64,000 nt of DNA, taken from Serratia fonticola (lineage in GTDB: Bacteria > Pseudomonadota > Gammaproteobacteria > Enterobacterales > Enterobacteriaceae). Both the position numbers and the translations under genes were made by a program. The stretch covers positions 310,001 through 374,000 of the forward strand of contig NZ_VFMK01000001.1 in the NCBI RefSeq assembly GCF_006715025.1, given 5' to 3'. Positions 34,181 through 43,127 of this stretch are shown in pieces. A model generated the notes under the pieces. That model was not told the DNA's origin. It did no database searches and worked only from the letters and a program-made list of their open reading frames with translations. The stretch's first letter is position 1. Each line of letters opens with the position of its first letter.

Positions 34181-35179
34181 TTAAAGCACAATGTCACGAG
34201 GCTGGCCCGCCTGCGGCAGCTTTCCATGCAGTAATTGCCATAAGGGTTTTGCCACGATGTCCGTTGACGAGAAAACATACTGCTCACCATAACGTTGCCG
34301 CGCCTGTTGCTGAATTGCCAGGATCTGCTTGTCCTGGCGGAATAGCAGATTCATAAACGGCTTTAACAGGGCAAAACGCAAGCTATCCGGCAGCACGCGC
34401 GAACGCGGTAGATAGACTCGTACCAGCATACCGGTACGCTCAGACTGATGTGGGATTAAATACAGCAAAGTTTTAAACACCAGCCGCTGCTGCTGATAAT
34501 AATCCAACTCAATCATGCCTGGCAGCGTAAAGCGGGCCAGGTTACGATCGATACCGCGATCAAATAACCGATTAATCCAGCCATTTTGCCGTTGATGCAG
34601 GGCATAATCTGTTATCACCCTTTCGCTATCAACCTGTTGAGTGATATGCATGCTCTGTTCCCCTGATTGCCGCAACAGGTTGCGATGGATATACGGAGTA
34701 TGGCAAGGATCGAGAAAATTCTCGGCCGTATGGAACATGCCACAGTCAACGTGACGATATTCCTGCCGATAAGACATACCGTTAATTTCCGGCATTGCAA
34801 CCAACGGAGCACTTCCTTCATCATCTTGCAGCCTGACCCAGATTAAGCCTTGAAACTCCTGAACCGCAAAACGCCGAAGTCGGGCACGACAAGCGGGCTG
34901 CTTACTGCCAGGCGTATGCTGCAATTCGCCCTGCTCATCAAATTGCCAACCATGATAACGACACTGCAAACGCCCCTGTTCCACCTGCCCTAAAGACAGT
35001 GGCACCCGACGATGAGGGCAACTATCGAGAAAACAACAAACCTTCCCAGACAAACGTACCAGAACAAGATGACGATCCAGCAGTTGAAAGGCATGAGGCC
35101 GGTTGCCCAGTTGATTTTGCGATAGCACCGGATACCAGTAACGCTGTAAATGCGGATAGCAGAAAGAGGTTTGGGTCAT
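34181..35179 (-). CDS. Rieske non-haem iron oxygenase
   Basis: 332 residues. The N-terminal Rieske [2Fe-2S] domain is complete: C54-P-H56 and C73-R-Y-H76-G-W. The C-terminal catalytic domain has NFLDPCHTPYIH, in which D157 is the electron-bridging aspartate and H160/H165 are iron ligands. D283 (RQDKQIL) is the likely third ligand. So it is a full oxygenase alpha subunit of the VanA/choline-monooxygenase-like type. No reductase or ferredoxin gene is adjacent. Its ATG overlaps the stop of the GNAT-like gene by 4 bases. It probably hydroxylates, demethylates or desaturates the product of the two upstream enzymes; the substrate is unknown. Confidence 0.85.
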   Translation of the reverse strand: MTQTSFCYPHLQRYWYPVLSQNQLGNRPHAFQLLDRHLVLVRLSGKVCCFLDSCPHRRVPLSLGQVEQGRLQCRYHGWQFDEQGELQHTPGSKQPACRARLRRFAVQEFQGLIWVRLQDDEGSAPLVAMPEINGMSYRQEYRHVDCGMFHTAENFLDPCHTPYIHRNLLRQSGEQSMHITQQVDSERVITDYALHQRQNGWINRLFDRGIDRNLARFTLPGMIELDYYQQQRLVFKTLLYLIPHQSERTGMLVRVYLPRSRVLPDSLRFALLKPFMNLLFRQDKQILAIQQQARQRYGEQYVFSSTDIVAKPLWQLLHGKLPQAGQPRDIVL

Positions 35180-36255
35180 AACTTATAGTGCCTTAATAAC
35201 GGCTGGTAGACCTTACGGGAAAGCCAGGAAATCACCGCCCAGACGCCACGCTGATAACGGTTCAAATGCCGGACATAAACCATGCTGTATTCAATCACCG
35301 GTTGGCAACCGCGCAGCCGTTTAAAATCTGGCGCACCGGAGCTCAAATTGAGAAACAACTTTCCCTCCATGGCATAGCGTAACGCGAAGGCAATTAATCG
35401 GCGGTATAAGGCCAATGCCTCGGGTAACGCGGTGTTATAGCCGACGATGGGTACCGTTACCGTCTGTTCCAACTGAACCATTCCCACCACGCCAACCATC
35501 GCCTGTTGGTGAAACAGCCCATACAACGCCAGCAAACCCAGTTGCGAGGCTTGCGATAAATAATCGGCGGTAAATTGAACATTCTGGCGGCTGTATTTTT
35601 CCAGATAGAGTTGGTTATACAGCCGTTCGGCACACGCCATTTGTGCGGGATTATTGGCAGATAACAATCGGATCTCCCATCCCTCCTGCCCCAGCAACTT
35701 ATCATCACGACGCGCGTTGATCTTACACCACCAGCGAGAGGGATCGGCCAGGCAATACACCTGGCGGCTGACGATAGGTAACCAACCCTGCTGAGATAAC
35801 CGCGTCAATAATTCAGGGGTCTGCTGTTCATTGAGCGAGCGGATCATCAATACATGCCGAGGATGACGTTGTAATGCCTGTTGCCGTAATGCCTCGGTAT
35901 CCAGAAATTGCCAGTAGCTGCTGGTCATGTTGGTGGAAAGACACTGGTTATTCAGCACCTGGATCCGATCCACCTGTGCCAGTGATAAAGGAAATTCCAG
36001 TAATCGCGTTAACCCGTTGCACAGCGCTCGCAGCAAGCCGTTATCAATTTTGATAATCTCATCTCGCGCATAATCGATGATAAGCGCCCGCGGGGACACC
36101 ACGTAACAGTTGCCTGGCACATAATCATTCACCGTCGCCGGTATCAAGACGCCATCCTGTTGATATTCTGTCAATGACGTCTGGAGGTTAGCGATCGTAC
36201 CAGGCCGTTGCAAAAGGGTCCGTTGCAAGCAGTGCCAATGATTCACCTTCTCCAT
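35176..36255 (-). CDS. GNAT-like acyl/aminoacyl transferase
   Basis: 359 residues if it starts at the ATG at 36255 (MEKVNHWHCL, with GGGATGG upstream); an ATG at 36264 would overlap the preceding gene by 8 bases. The C-terminal half (about 200-345) has the GNAT/FemAB-like pattern: AERLYNQLYLEKYSRQNVQF, LLALYGLFHQQAMVGVVGMVQ, PEALALYRRLIAFALRYAM, then LNLSSGAPDFKRLRGCQPV. The last segment resembles the glycine/lysine-rich end of peptidoglycan-bridge-like acyltransferases. The N-terminal half is not recognised. It is tightly coupled to the ATP-grasp and Rieske genes, so a role in loading or acylating their intermediate is inferred. Confidence 0.65.
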   Translation of the reverse strand: MEKVNHWHCLQRTLLQRPGTIANLQTSLTEYQQDGVLIPATVNDYVPGNCYVVSPRALIIDYARDEIIKIDNGLLRALCNGLTRLLEFPLSLAQVDRIQVLNNQCLSTNMTSSYWQFLDTEALRQQALQRHPRHVLMIRSLNEQQTPELLTRLSQQGWLPIVSRQVYCLADPSRWWCKINARRDDKLLGQEGWEIRLLSANNPAQMACAERLYNQLYLEKYSRQNVQFTADYLSQASQLGLLALYGLFHQQAMVGVVGMVQLEQTVTVPIVGYNTALPEALALYRRLIAFALRYAMEGKLFLNLSSGAPDFKRLRGCQPVIEYSMVYVRHLNRYQRGVWAVISWLSRKVYQPLLRHYKL

Positions 36256-36256
36256 G

Positions 36257-37372
36257 CTAACCATCCCATTCGATGTCGAAGGTGCTGGCATCGGTGAGTG
36301 GGCGTCGATAGCGTAAGCTGCGATATACCATTTCCGACAGGGCGGCCCACTGTGCGCCAGCGCCTATCGGCAAACGATGATCAATCAGCAAATTGGGCGT
36401 TTGACGAAAATCTCGCCATAGCAGCGAAAATTGTTTATTTCGCCAAGCCTGCCAGGCAAAAAACAACAACACGACCACACCCATATGTCCTGCTTTGGGC
36501 GGGGCGGGTTGGTAACGCACTTGCCCATCGTCGCTGATGGACATTTGGGTACCCAACAAATGCAAGCCACTGGTGGCCCGAGGGTTGCATTCAATAACAA
36601 ATATCACCCCGTCCTGTTCGATAAAATCGAATGCCACCTGACCATGAAACGCGGTTTTTTCACCAAACTGGCGGACAAAATCGTCCAGTCGGCAGTCCTG
36701 ATGAGGAACAAAGTAACTGCCTGCCGCCTGATTAAAACAATATTTGGGTTGATAAGCCTGATGAGCGATTAGCCGGCCATGATCAAACACAGCGTAGTTA
36801 CACAGAGCCACACCGTTTAATTTTTGCTGCTGCACCCAGGGAATGTGTTCGTTGAGTTGCCGCTTGTCCAACACGCCAGGCTTTGGTGTGCGGATAACTT
36901 GGCGCCCAAAACGTGAGTAAACCGGTTTCAAAATGGTCTGTGGATCGTCGGCAATCTGTGCACAGGAGGTTAATAACCGGGTCGCCGGAGTACGTACCTC
37001 GCCCAATCCCGTTAACAGAGCCAAACTTTGAGATTTATGATGCAGTTCAAATAACAACTGCCGCTCGGGCAACAGCCACTTGGTTGGCCCTCGATAGGCG
37101 GCAAATACCTCGGAAAGATAGAAGATCTCTTCACAGGTGGGGATCAGCAACGCAATATGATGTTTATCGAGGCTGTCTAGCAACGCCTGCTGATAACAAG
37201 CCATGTCCTGGCGCGGCGAGGGAAGCCGAAGATAGCCTTCAATCCCTTGCAAAAAACGGCCCAGCGGCCAATACAGGCTATCTGCCAACCAAACGCGATG
37301 CCCACTGCGTAACGCAATACGCGCCCATTCAATCGCTACTGGCGCTCGCGCGCCCGTAATCAAGATATTCAT
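36257..37372 (-). CDS. ATP-grasp carboxylate-amine ligase-like protein
   Basis: 371 residues from the ATG at 37372 (MNILITGARAPVAIEWARIA); an upstream 12-codon extension lacks support. A Rossmann-like pre-ATP-grasp domain (residues 1-95) precedes the ATP-grasp fold: K149 in ILKPVYSRFG and the omega-loop region 180-200. The Mg-ATP residues are in AFDFIEQDGVIFVIECNPR, with E261 and N263. Such enzymes activate a carboxylate as acyl phosphate and join it to an amine or thiol. It is first in the three-gene operon and starts about 65 bp past the glmS terminator, with TATGAT (plus 37408-37413) as a possible -10. It is not in the E. coli order. Confidence 0.82.
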   Translation of the reverse strand: MNILITGARAPVAIEWARIALRSGHRVWLADSLYWPLGRFLQGIEGYLRLPSPRQDMACYQQALLDSLDKHHIALLIPTCEEIFYLSEVFAAYRGPTKWLLPERQLLFELHHKSQSLALLTGLGEVRTPATRLLTSCAQIADDPQTILKPVYSRFGRQVIRTPKPGVLDKRQLNEHIPWVQQQKLNGVALCNYAVFDHGRLIAHQAYQPKYCFNQAAGSYFVPHQDCRLDDFVRQFGEKTAFHGQVAFDFIEQDGVIFVIECNPRATSGLHLLGTQMSISDDGQVRYQPAPPKAGHMGVVVLLFFAWQAWRNKQFSLLWRDFRQTPNLLIDHRLPIGAGAQWAALSEMVYRSLRYRRPLTDASTFDIEWDG

Positions 37373-37438
37373 GCCGACGCTTTCCCTTCCCTGCGCTATA
37401 TCCGCCAATCATAGCGTCATTAGCAAAAATGCTGATAA

Positions 37439-37473
37439 AAAAATACCGCGTTTTGTTGCAAAACGCGGTATTC
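37439..37473 (-). terminator. Terminator of glmS
   Basis: AATACCGCGTTTTG TTG CAAAACGCGGTATT, a 14-bp stem about 20 bases past the glmS stop, followed by A/T-rich sequence on both sides (T run on the minus strand). Confidence 0.9.
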
Positions 37474-37492
37474 ACTTCAGGGATATGACAGA

Positions 37493-39322
37493 TTATTCAA
37501 CGGTAACAGATTTCGCCAGGTTACGAGGCTGATCCACATCGGTGCCTTTAATCAACGCCACGTAGTACGACAACAGTTGCAACGGCACGGTATAGAAGAT
37601 CGGGGCAACAATCTCTTCAACGTGTGGCAATGGAATGATAGTCATGCCTTCGCTGCTGACAAAACCGGCATCCTGATCGGCAAACACATACAGTTGGCCA
37701 CCGCGCGCGCGCACTTCTTCAATGTTGGATTTCAGTTTTTCCAGCAGTTCGTTGTTTGGCGCAACCACGATCACCGGCATATCGGCGTCAATCAGCGCTA
37801 ACGGACCGTGCTTCAATTCACCGGCAGCATAAGCCTCAGCGTGAATATAGGAGATCTCTTTCAGCTTCAGCGCCCCTTCCATCGCGATCGGGTATTGATC
37901 GCCACGGCCAAGGAACAACGCGTGATGCTTGTCAGAGAAGCCTTCCGCCAGCGCTTCAATGCTCTTATCCAACGACAGCATCTGTTCAATACGCGCAGGC
38001 AACGCCTGCAGGCCATGCACGATGTCATGCTCTACGCTTTCCGCCATCCCTTTCAGACGGCCCAGACGCGCCACCAGCATCAACAACACGGCAAGCTGGG
38101 TAGTGAAGGCTTTGGTTGAGGCCACGCCGATTTCGGTACCGGCTTTAGTCATCAGCGCCAGATCGGATTCACGCACCAGGGAAGATCCCGGCACGTTACA
38201 TACTGCCAAAGACCCCAGATAGCCCAGTTCTTTAGACAGACGCAGTGCCGCCAGCGTATCGGCAGTTTCACCAGACTGGGACAGTGTGATGATCAGGCTA
38301 CCTGGCCGTACCGCAGATTTACGGTAACGGAATTCAGACGCGATTTCGACATCACAAGGCACACCGGCCAGCGACTCGAACCAGTAACGAGCCACCATAC
38401 CGGAATGGTAAGAGGTGCCACAGGCAATGATCTGAACGTGTTGGACTTTGGCCAGAATTTCATCGGCACGAGGCCCTAATTCGCTTAGGTTGACCTGACC
38501 ATGGCTGAAACGCCCTTCAAGGGTGTTTTTCAACGCCATGGGCTGTTCAAAAATCTCTTTCTGCATGTAATGGCGGTACGCGCCTTTATCACCAGCGTCG
38601 TATTGCACCTGAGATTCAATCTCCGGGCGCTCAATCGCATTACCCTGCTTATCAAAAATACTGACGGTGCGGCGAGTCACTTCCACTACATCACCTTCCT
38701 CCAGGAAGATAAAGCGGCGGGTGACGGGTAACAGCGCCAGTTGGTCAGAGGCGATAAAGTTTTCACCCACGCCACGGCCAATCACCAGCGGACTGCCTGA
38801 ACGGGCAGCTACCAATACGCTAGGATCGCGGCTGTCCATCACCACGGTGCCATAAGCGCCACGCAGCTGAGGGATCACTCGCTGAACGACTTCAAGCAGT
38901 GTACCGCCCTGTTTCTGCTCCCAATGCACCAGGTGAGCAATGACCTCAGTGTCGGTTTCTGAACTGAAGTGATAACCGCGTTCAATCAACAGCTCGCGCA
39001 GCGGTTCGTGGTTTTCGATAATGCCGTTATGTACCACGGTGATGTAATCTGAAACATGAGGATGCGCATTCGCTTCGGTAGGTTCACCGTGCGTTGCCCA
39101 GCGGGTATGAGCAATACCGGTTCCACCATGCAGATCCTGCTGTTCCGCCGCTTCGGCCAGTTTTTGTACTTTGCCGACACGACGCAAACGGCTGACGTGA
39201 CCTTCGTTATCCACCACGGCCAGACCGGCCGAGTCATAACCCCGGTATTCAAGACGACGTAAACCTTCCAACAGGATTTCTGCAATATCACGTTGCGCTA
39301 CTGCGCCTACAATTCCACACAT
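37493..39322 (-). CDS. glmS: Glutamine--fructose-6-phosphate aminotransferase
   Basis: 609 residues, the E. coli length. First step of UDP-GlcNAc synthesis: fructose-6-P plus glutamine gives glucosamine-6-P. The N-terminal glutaminase has nucleophile Cys2 (MCGIVGA) and RWATHG. Two SIS isomerase domains carry CGTSYHSG and SQSGETADT. The C-terminus ends AKSVTVE. The gene follows glmU on the same strand, as in E. coli. The 290-bp spacer contains an ERIC copy and two hairpins. Confidence 0.98.
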   Translation of the reverse strand: MCGIVGAVAQRDIAEILLEGLRRLEYRGYDSAGLAVVDNEGHVSRLRRVGKVQKLAEAAEQQDLHGGTGIAHTRWATHGEPTEANAHPHVSDYITVVHNGIIENHEPLRELLIERGYHFSSETDTEVIAHLVHWEQKQGGTLLEVVQRVIPQLRGAYGTVVMDSRDPSVLVAARSGSPLVIGRGVGENFIASDQLALLPVTRRFIFLEEGDVVEVTRRTVSIFDKQGNAIERPEIESQVQYDAGDKGAYRHYMQKEIFEQPMALKNTLEGRFSHGQVNLSELGPRADEILAKVQHVQIIACGTSYHSGMVARYWFESLAGVPCDVEIASEFRYRKSAVRPGSLIITLSQSGETADTLAALRLSKELGYLGSLAVCNVPGSSLVRESDLALMTKAGTEIGVASTKAFTTQLAVLLMLVARLGRLKGMAESVEHDIVHGLQALPARIEQMLSLDKSIEALAEGFSDKHHALFLGRGDQYPIAMEGALKLKEISYIHAEAYAAGELKHGPLALIDADMPVIVVAPNNELLEKLKSNIEEVRARGGQLYVFADQDAGFVSSEGMTIIPLPHVEEIVAPIFYTVPLQLLSYYVALIKGTDVDQPRNLAKSVTVE

Positions 39323-39339
39323 CTGTTGTATTCCTAATT

Positions 39340-39360
39340 AAACGCCTTTCGGGGCGTTTT
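39340..39360 (-). promoter_or_regulatory. Hairpin in the glmS leader
   Basis: AAAACGCC CCGAA AGGCGTTT on the minus strand, ending 17 bases before the glmS ATG and just ahead of AGGAA, the ribosome-binding site. In E. coli glmS translation is controlled by the sRNA GlmZ opening a leader stem. Whether this stem plays that part here is inference. Confidence 0.5.
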
Positions 39361-39430
39361 CGATGCCTTGACCTGATTTTTGCCGGTTGCCCGTGCTTCC
39401 CCGAGCCTGTAGAGAATGGGGATTATTATG

Positions 39431-39465
39431 TTTTGTATTGGGTTCCTAAAAAAACCAATACAAAA
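39431..39465. repeat. 11-bp perfect inverted repeat in the glmU-glmS spacer
   Basis: TTTTGTATTGG and CCAATACAAAA with a 13-base loop. It lies in the glmU-glmS message and could be an RNA processing stem or operator. AT-rich arms and no following T run make termination unlikely. Confidence 0.6.
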
Positions 39466-39489
39466 CACACTATTTCACCTGCACTAATT

Positions 39490-39611
39490 TACCCAATAGA
39501 TTTCGAGTTGCAGCTAGGCGGTAAGCGCCTGAATCCCCAAGAGCTTACCGAGGTAAGTGACTGGGGTTCAGGCGTGAAACCAACAACGCTGTGGCTCGAA
39601 AGATGAAGGGG
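39490..39611. repeat. ERIC element between glmU and glmS
   Basis: Ends ACCCAATAGATTTCGAGTTG and GTGGCTCGAAAGATGAAGGG, core TGAATCCCCAAGAGCTTAC and GTAAGTGACTGGGGTTCA. About 122 bp. It begins 4 bases past the glmU stop. Confidence 0.92.
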
Positions 39612-39614
39612 AAA

Positions 39615-40985
39615 TTATTTTCTCTTCACCGGGCGCTGCCAACCTTGAATATGCACCTGCTTGACGCGACTCAGCACCAGTTCATCATCTGCGATATTGC
39701 GGGTAACGGTCGTACCCGCGGCGATGGTCGCCCCTTTGCCCACTGAAACCGGTGCCACCAGCTGCGTATCCGAACCGACAAATACGCCGTCGCCAATGAT
39801 GGTTTTATGCTTGTTGGCACCGTCGTAGTTGCAGGTAATGGTGCCCGCGCCGATGTTTACATCATCGCCAATCTCGGCATCCCCCAGATAGCTCAGGTGG
39901 CCGGCTTTAGAACCTTTGCCCAAGCGCGCTTTTTTTATCTCGACGAAGTTGCCGACATGGGCGCCTTCCGCCAGTTCGGCACCAGGGCGCAGACGGGCAA
40001 ACGGACCAACGGTACAGGCCGCTTCCAACTGAGCATCTTCCAGCACGCTGTAAGGACTGATCTCGCAGTCGTCACCGATCACGCAATTTTTCAGCACGCA
40101 GCCAGCACCGATTTTCACCCGGTTGCCCAGCTTGACCTTCCCTTCAACAATCACGTTGGCATCAATGGAAATATCGCGACCATGCTCCAGTTCACCGCGA
40201 AGATCGAAACGCGCCGGATCCAATAACATCACGCCAGCCAGCAAGAGTTTTTCCGCCTGCTCCGCCTGATAAACTCGCTCAAGTTGCGACAGTTGCAGAC
40301 GGTTATTCACGCCTTCAACCTCGCTCAGACGAGCCGGATGTACCGCTTCAATCTGCTTACCGTCTGCGTGTGCCAGGGCAATGATATCGGTGATATAAAA
40401 CTCACCCTGCGCATTATTGTTGTTCAACATGCCTAACCAGCGCTTCAGATCGCGGCCGTTAGCCACCAGAATGCCGGTATTGATCTCATTAATCTGCCGT
40501 TGTTCATCACTGGCATCTTTATGCTCAACAATGCCAACCACTTCGCCGTTTTCACGCACGATGCGGCCATAACCGCTAGGATCTTGCAACTTCACCGTCA
40601 GCAGACCAATGCCCCCCTGCGGTTTAGCGGCCAGCAGGCGCGTCAGTGTCTCGACGGCAATCAATGGCACATCGCCATACAACATCAACACGTCTTCATC
40701 ATCGGCAAAGTGTGGGGCAGCCTGCTGCATCGCATGGCCGGTTCCCAGCTGTTCTGCCTGCAATACCCAGTTTAGTGCCTCGTTCTTCAAGGTGCTTTTC
40801 AGCAGCTCACCGCCGTGGCCATAGACCAGATGAACGTTTTTAGCCCCTAACTTCATGGCAGCATCAATGACGTGCTGCACCATAGGCTTACCCGCCAACG
40901 GGTGTAACACCTTGGGAAGGTCGGAATACATGCGTGTACCCTTGCCCGCGGCGAGGATAACCACGCTCATTGCGCTGTTAGACAT
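39615..40985 (-). CDS. glmU: Bifunctional UDP-GlcNAc pyrophosphorylase / GlcN-1-P acetyltransferase
   Basis: 456 residues, the E. coli length, from the ATG at 40985 (MSNSAMSVVILAAGKG); the longer open frame to 41117 codes for unrelated sequence. The N-terminal uridyltransferase domain carries LAAGKGTRMYSDLPK and YGDVPL. The C-terminal left-handed beta-helix made of hexapeptide repeats (AHVGNFVEIK, IGAGTITCNYDG) holds the acetyltransferase site. Makes UDP-GlcNAc for peptidoglycan and LPS. Confidence 0.97.
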   Translation of the reverse strand: MSNSAMSVVILAAGKGTRMYSDLPKVLHPLAGKPMVQHVIDAAMKLGAKNVHLVYGHGGELLKSTLKNEALNWVLQAEQLGTGHAMQQAAPHFADDEDVLMLYGDVPLIAVETLTRLLAAKPQGGIGLLTVKLQDPSGYGRIVRENGEVVGIVEHKDASDEQRQINEINTGILVANGRDLKRWLGMLNNNNAQGEFYITDIIALAHADGKQIEAVHPARLSEVEGVNNRLQLSQLERVYQAEQAEKLLLAGVMLLDPARFDLRGELEHGRDISIDANVIVEGKVKLGNRVKIGAGCVLKNCVIGDDCEISPYSVLEDAQLEAACTVGPFARLRPGAELAEGAHVGNFVEIKKARLGKGSKAGHLSYLGDAEIGDDVNIGAGTITCNYDGANKHKTIIGDGVFVGSDTQLVAPVSVGKGATIAAGTTVTRNIADDELVLSRVKQVHIQGWQRPVKRK

Positions 40986-41217
40986 AAGCAACCTGATAAC
41001 TCCATTTTTATGGACGAAAGTAAAACCGTTTGACGACAGAATTACTACATATTTCTCTACACGAATCCGGCACAGGCCGCATGGCTCTAGGCATGCCGTT
41101 AACCGGAACATTCCCACTAAGCCATGGAAAAAACTGTCGGCGATCGGCGACGTTTAATTCCACCAGCCGCGCTAATACAGCACAATACCCGCCGGGTTGA
41201 AACGCTTATTTTAAAGC

Positions 41218-41249
41218 AAAAAAAAAGCGACCACAGGGGTCGCTTTCTT
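41218..41249 (-). terminator. Terminator of the atp operon
   Basis: AAGCGACC CCTGT GGTCGCTT followed by a run of nine or more T on the minus strand, 32 bases past the atpC stop. Confidence 0.93.
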
Positions 41250-41280
41250 ATTTCCACACGCTAAATGCCGCGCAAGGAGA

Positions 41281-41700
41281 TTACATCGCTTTTCTGGTGA
41301 GCTCGATGACGCGCAATTTCGCGATCGCTTTCGCCAGTTCAGCGGATGCCTGAGCATAGTCGACATCGCCATGAGAGCTACGGATGTGCTCTTCAGCTTT
41401 ACGCTTAGCTTCCAGCGCTCTCGCTTCGTCGAGGTCCGTTCCACGGATGGCAGTGTCCGCCAACACGGTTACCACGCTCGGTTGTACCTCAAGGATACCG
41501 CCGGACAGGTAGATGAACTCTTCTTCACCGTGCTGTTTAACAATACGCACCATGCCAGGCTTGATGGCAGTCAGCAGCGGCGCATGGCCAGGGAAAATCC
41601 CCAGTTCGCCTTCGCTGCCTGTCACCTGGATCTTCTGTACCAGGCCGGAAAACATCTGTTTTTCCGCGCTGACAACATCCAGATGGTAAGTCATAGCCAT
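41281..41700 (-). CDS. atpC: ATP synthase epsilon subunit
   Basis: 139 residues, the E. coli length. The N-terminal beta-sandwich (YHLDVVSAEKQMFSG, GELGIFPGHAPLLTAIKPG) binds gamma and the c-ring. The C-terminal two helices can insert into F1 and inhibit ATP hydrolysis. Last gene of the operon. Confidence 0.98.
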   Translation of the reverse strand: MAMTYHLDVVSAEKQMFSGLVQKIQVTGSEGELGIFPGHAPLLTAIKPGMVRIVKQHGEEEFIYLSGGILEVQPSVVTVLADTAIRGTDLDEARALEAKRKAEEHIRSSHGDVDYAQASAELAKAIAKLRVIELTRKAM

Positions 41701-41720
41701 ATCACCCTCCTCTCAAGGCG

Positions 41721-43103
41721 TTACAGTTTCTTGGCTTTTTCCACTGCTTCTTCAATGGTGCCAACCATGTAGAACGCCTGCTCCGGCAGGTGGTCATAGT
41801 CGCCGTCCATAATGCCTTTGAAACCACGGATGGTATCTTTCAGCGATACGAACTTGCCCGGTGAACCGGTAAAGACTTCTGCCACGAAGAACGGCTGAGA
41901 CAGGAAACGTTGGATTTTACGCGCACGGGATACCACCAGCTTGTCGTCTTCTGACAGCTCGTCCATACCCAGGATCGCAATGATATCCTTCAGTTCCTGA
42001 TAGCGTTGCAGAATAGACTGCACGCCACGTGCTACGTCGTAGTGCTCCTGGCCAACTACCAGCGGATCCAGCTGACGGCTGGTGGAGTCCAGCGGGTCAA
42101 CGGCCGGGTAGATACCCAGAGAAGCGATGTTACGGCTCAGTACCACGGTTGCGTCCAAGTGCGCAAAGGTGGTGGCTGGTGATGGGTCAGTCAAGTCATC
42201 CGCTGGAACGTAAACGGCCTGAACGGACGTAATAGAACCCGTCTTGGTAGAGGTGATACGTTCTTGCAGAACCCCCATCTCTTCCGCCAGCGTTGGCTGA
42301 TAACCTACCGCCGATGGCATACGGCCCAAAAGTGCAGACACTTCGGTACCGGCCAGGGTATAACGATAGATGTTATCCACGAACAGCAGAACGTCACGAC
42401 CTTCGTCACGGAATTTTTCAGCCATGGTCAGACCGGTCAGCGCAACGCGCAGACGGTTACCTGGTGGCTCGTTCATCTGGCCGTAAACCAGAGAAACTTT
42501 GTCCAGTACGTTGGAATCGGTCATTTCGTGGTAGAAGTCGTTACCCTCACGAGTACGCTCACCCACACCGGCAAACACGGAATAACCGGAGTGCTCGATC
42601 GCGATGTTACGGATCAGCTCCATCATGTTTACGGTTTTACCTACACCCGCACCACCGAACAGACCCACTTTACCGCCCTTGGCGAACGGACAGATCAGGT
42701 CCATAACTTTGATACCGGTTTCCAGCAGATCCTGGGAGTTGGACAGCTCTTCGTAGCTTGGCGCTGCGCGGTGAATCGCCCAACGTTCTTCTTCGCCGAT
42801 GTCACCTTTCATGTCGATTGGTTGACCCAATACGTTCATGATACGGCCCAGGGTAGCTTTACCTACCGGTACTTCAATTGGGTGCTGCAGGTCGGTTACG
42901 GCCAGACCACGACGCAGACCGTCTGAGGTCCCCATTGCGATACAGCGAACCACGCCGCCACCCAGCTGTTGCTGAACTTCCAGCACCAATTTCTCGGAGC
43001 CGTTTGCAACCTCAAGAGCGTCGTACACTTTTGGTACGGCATCCTGAGGGAACTCGACGTCCACCACGGCGCCGATTACCTGGATAATCTTTCCAGTAGC
43101 CAT
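41721..43103 (-). CDS. atpD: ATP synthase beta subunit
   Basis: The 460-residue catalytic F1 subunit. The P-loop is GGAGVGKTV, the catalytic glutamate lies in GERTREGNDFYHEM, and Walker B is DVLLFVDNIYR. Ends AVEKAKKL. It is separated from atpG by 156 bp containing an ERIC element; in E. coli this gap is a few dozen bases. Confidence 0.98.
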   Translation of the reverse strand: MATGKIIQVIGAVVDVEFPQDAVPKVYDALEVANGSEKLVLEVQQQLGGGVVRCIAMGTSDGLRRGLAVTDLQHPIEVPVGKATLGRIMNVLGQPIDMKGDIGEEERWAIHRAAPSYEELSNSQDLLETGIKVMDLICPFAKGGKVGLFGGAGVGKTVNMMELIRNIAIEHSGYSVFAGVGERTREGNDFYHEMTDSNVLDKVSLVYGQMNEPPGNRLRVALTGLTMAEKFRDEGRDVLLFVDNIYRYTLAGTEVSALLGRMPSAVGYQPTLAEEMGVLQERITSTKTGSITSVQAVYVPADDLTDPSPATTFAHLDATVVLSRNIASLGIYPAVDPLDSTSRQLDPLVVGQEHYDVARGVQSILQRYQELKDIIAILGMDELSEDDKLVVSRARKIQRFLSQPFFVAEVFTGSPGKFVSLKDTIRGFKGIMDGDYDHLPEQAFYMVGTIEEAVEKAKKL

Positions 43104-43127
43104 CTTGAATCCTCTACGTAATTCGTT

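Noticed and set aside
40986..41117. 44-codon N-terminal extension of glmU
   Set aside because: No GlmU homology; length and start match E. coli at 40985.
42264..42926. 220-codon plus-strand open frame
   Set aside because: Antisense to atpD; His/Thr-rich shadow.
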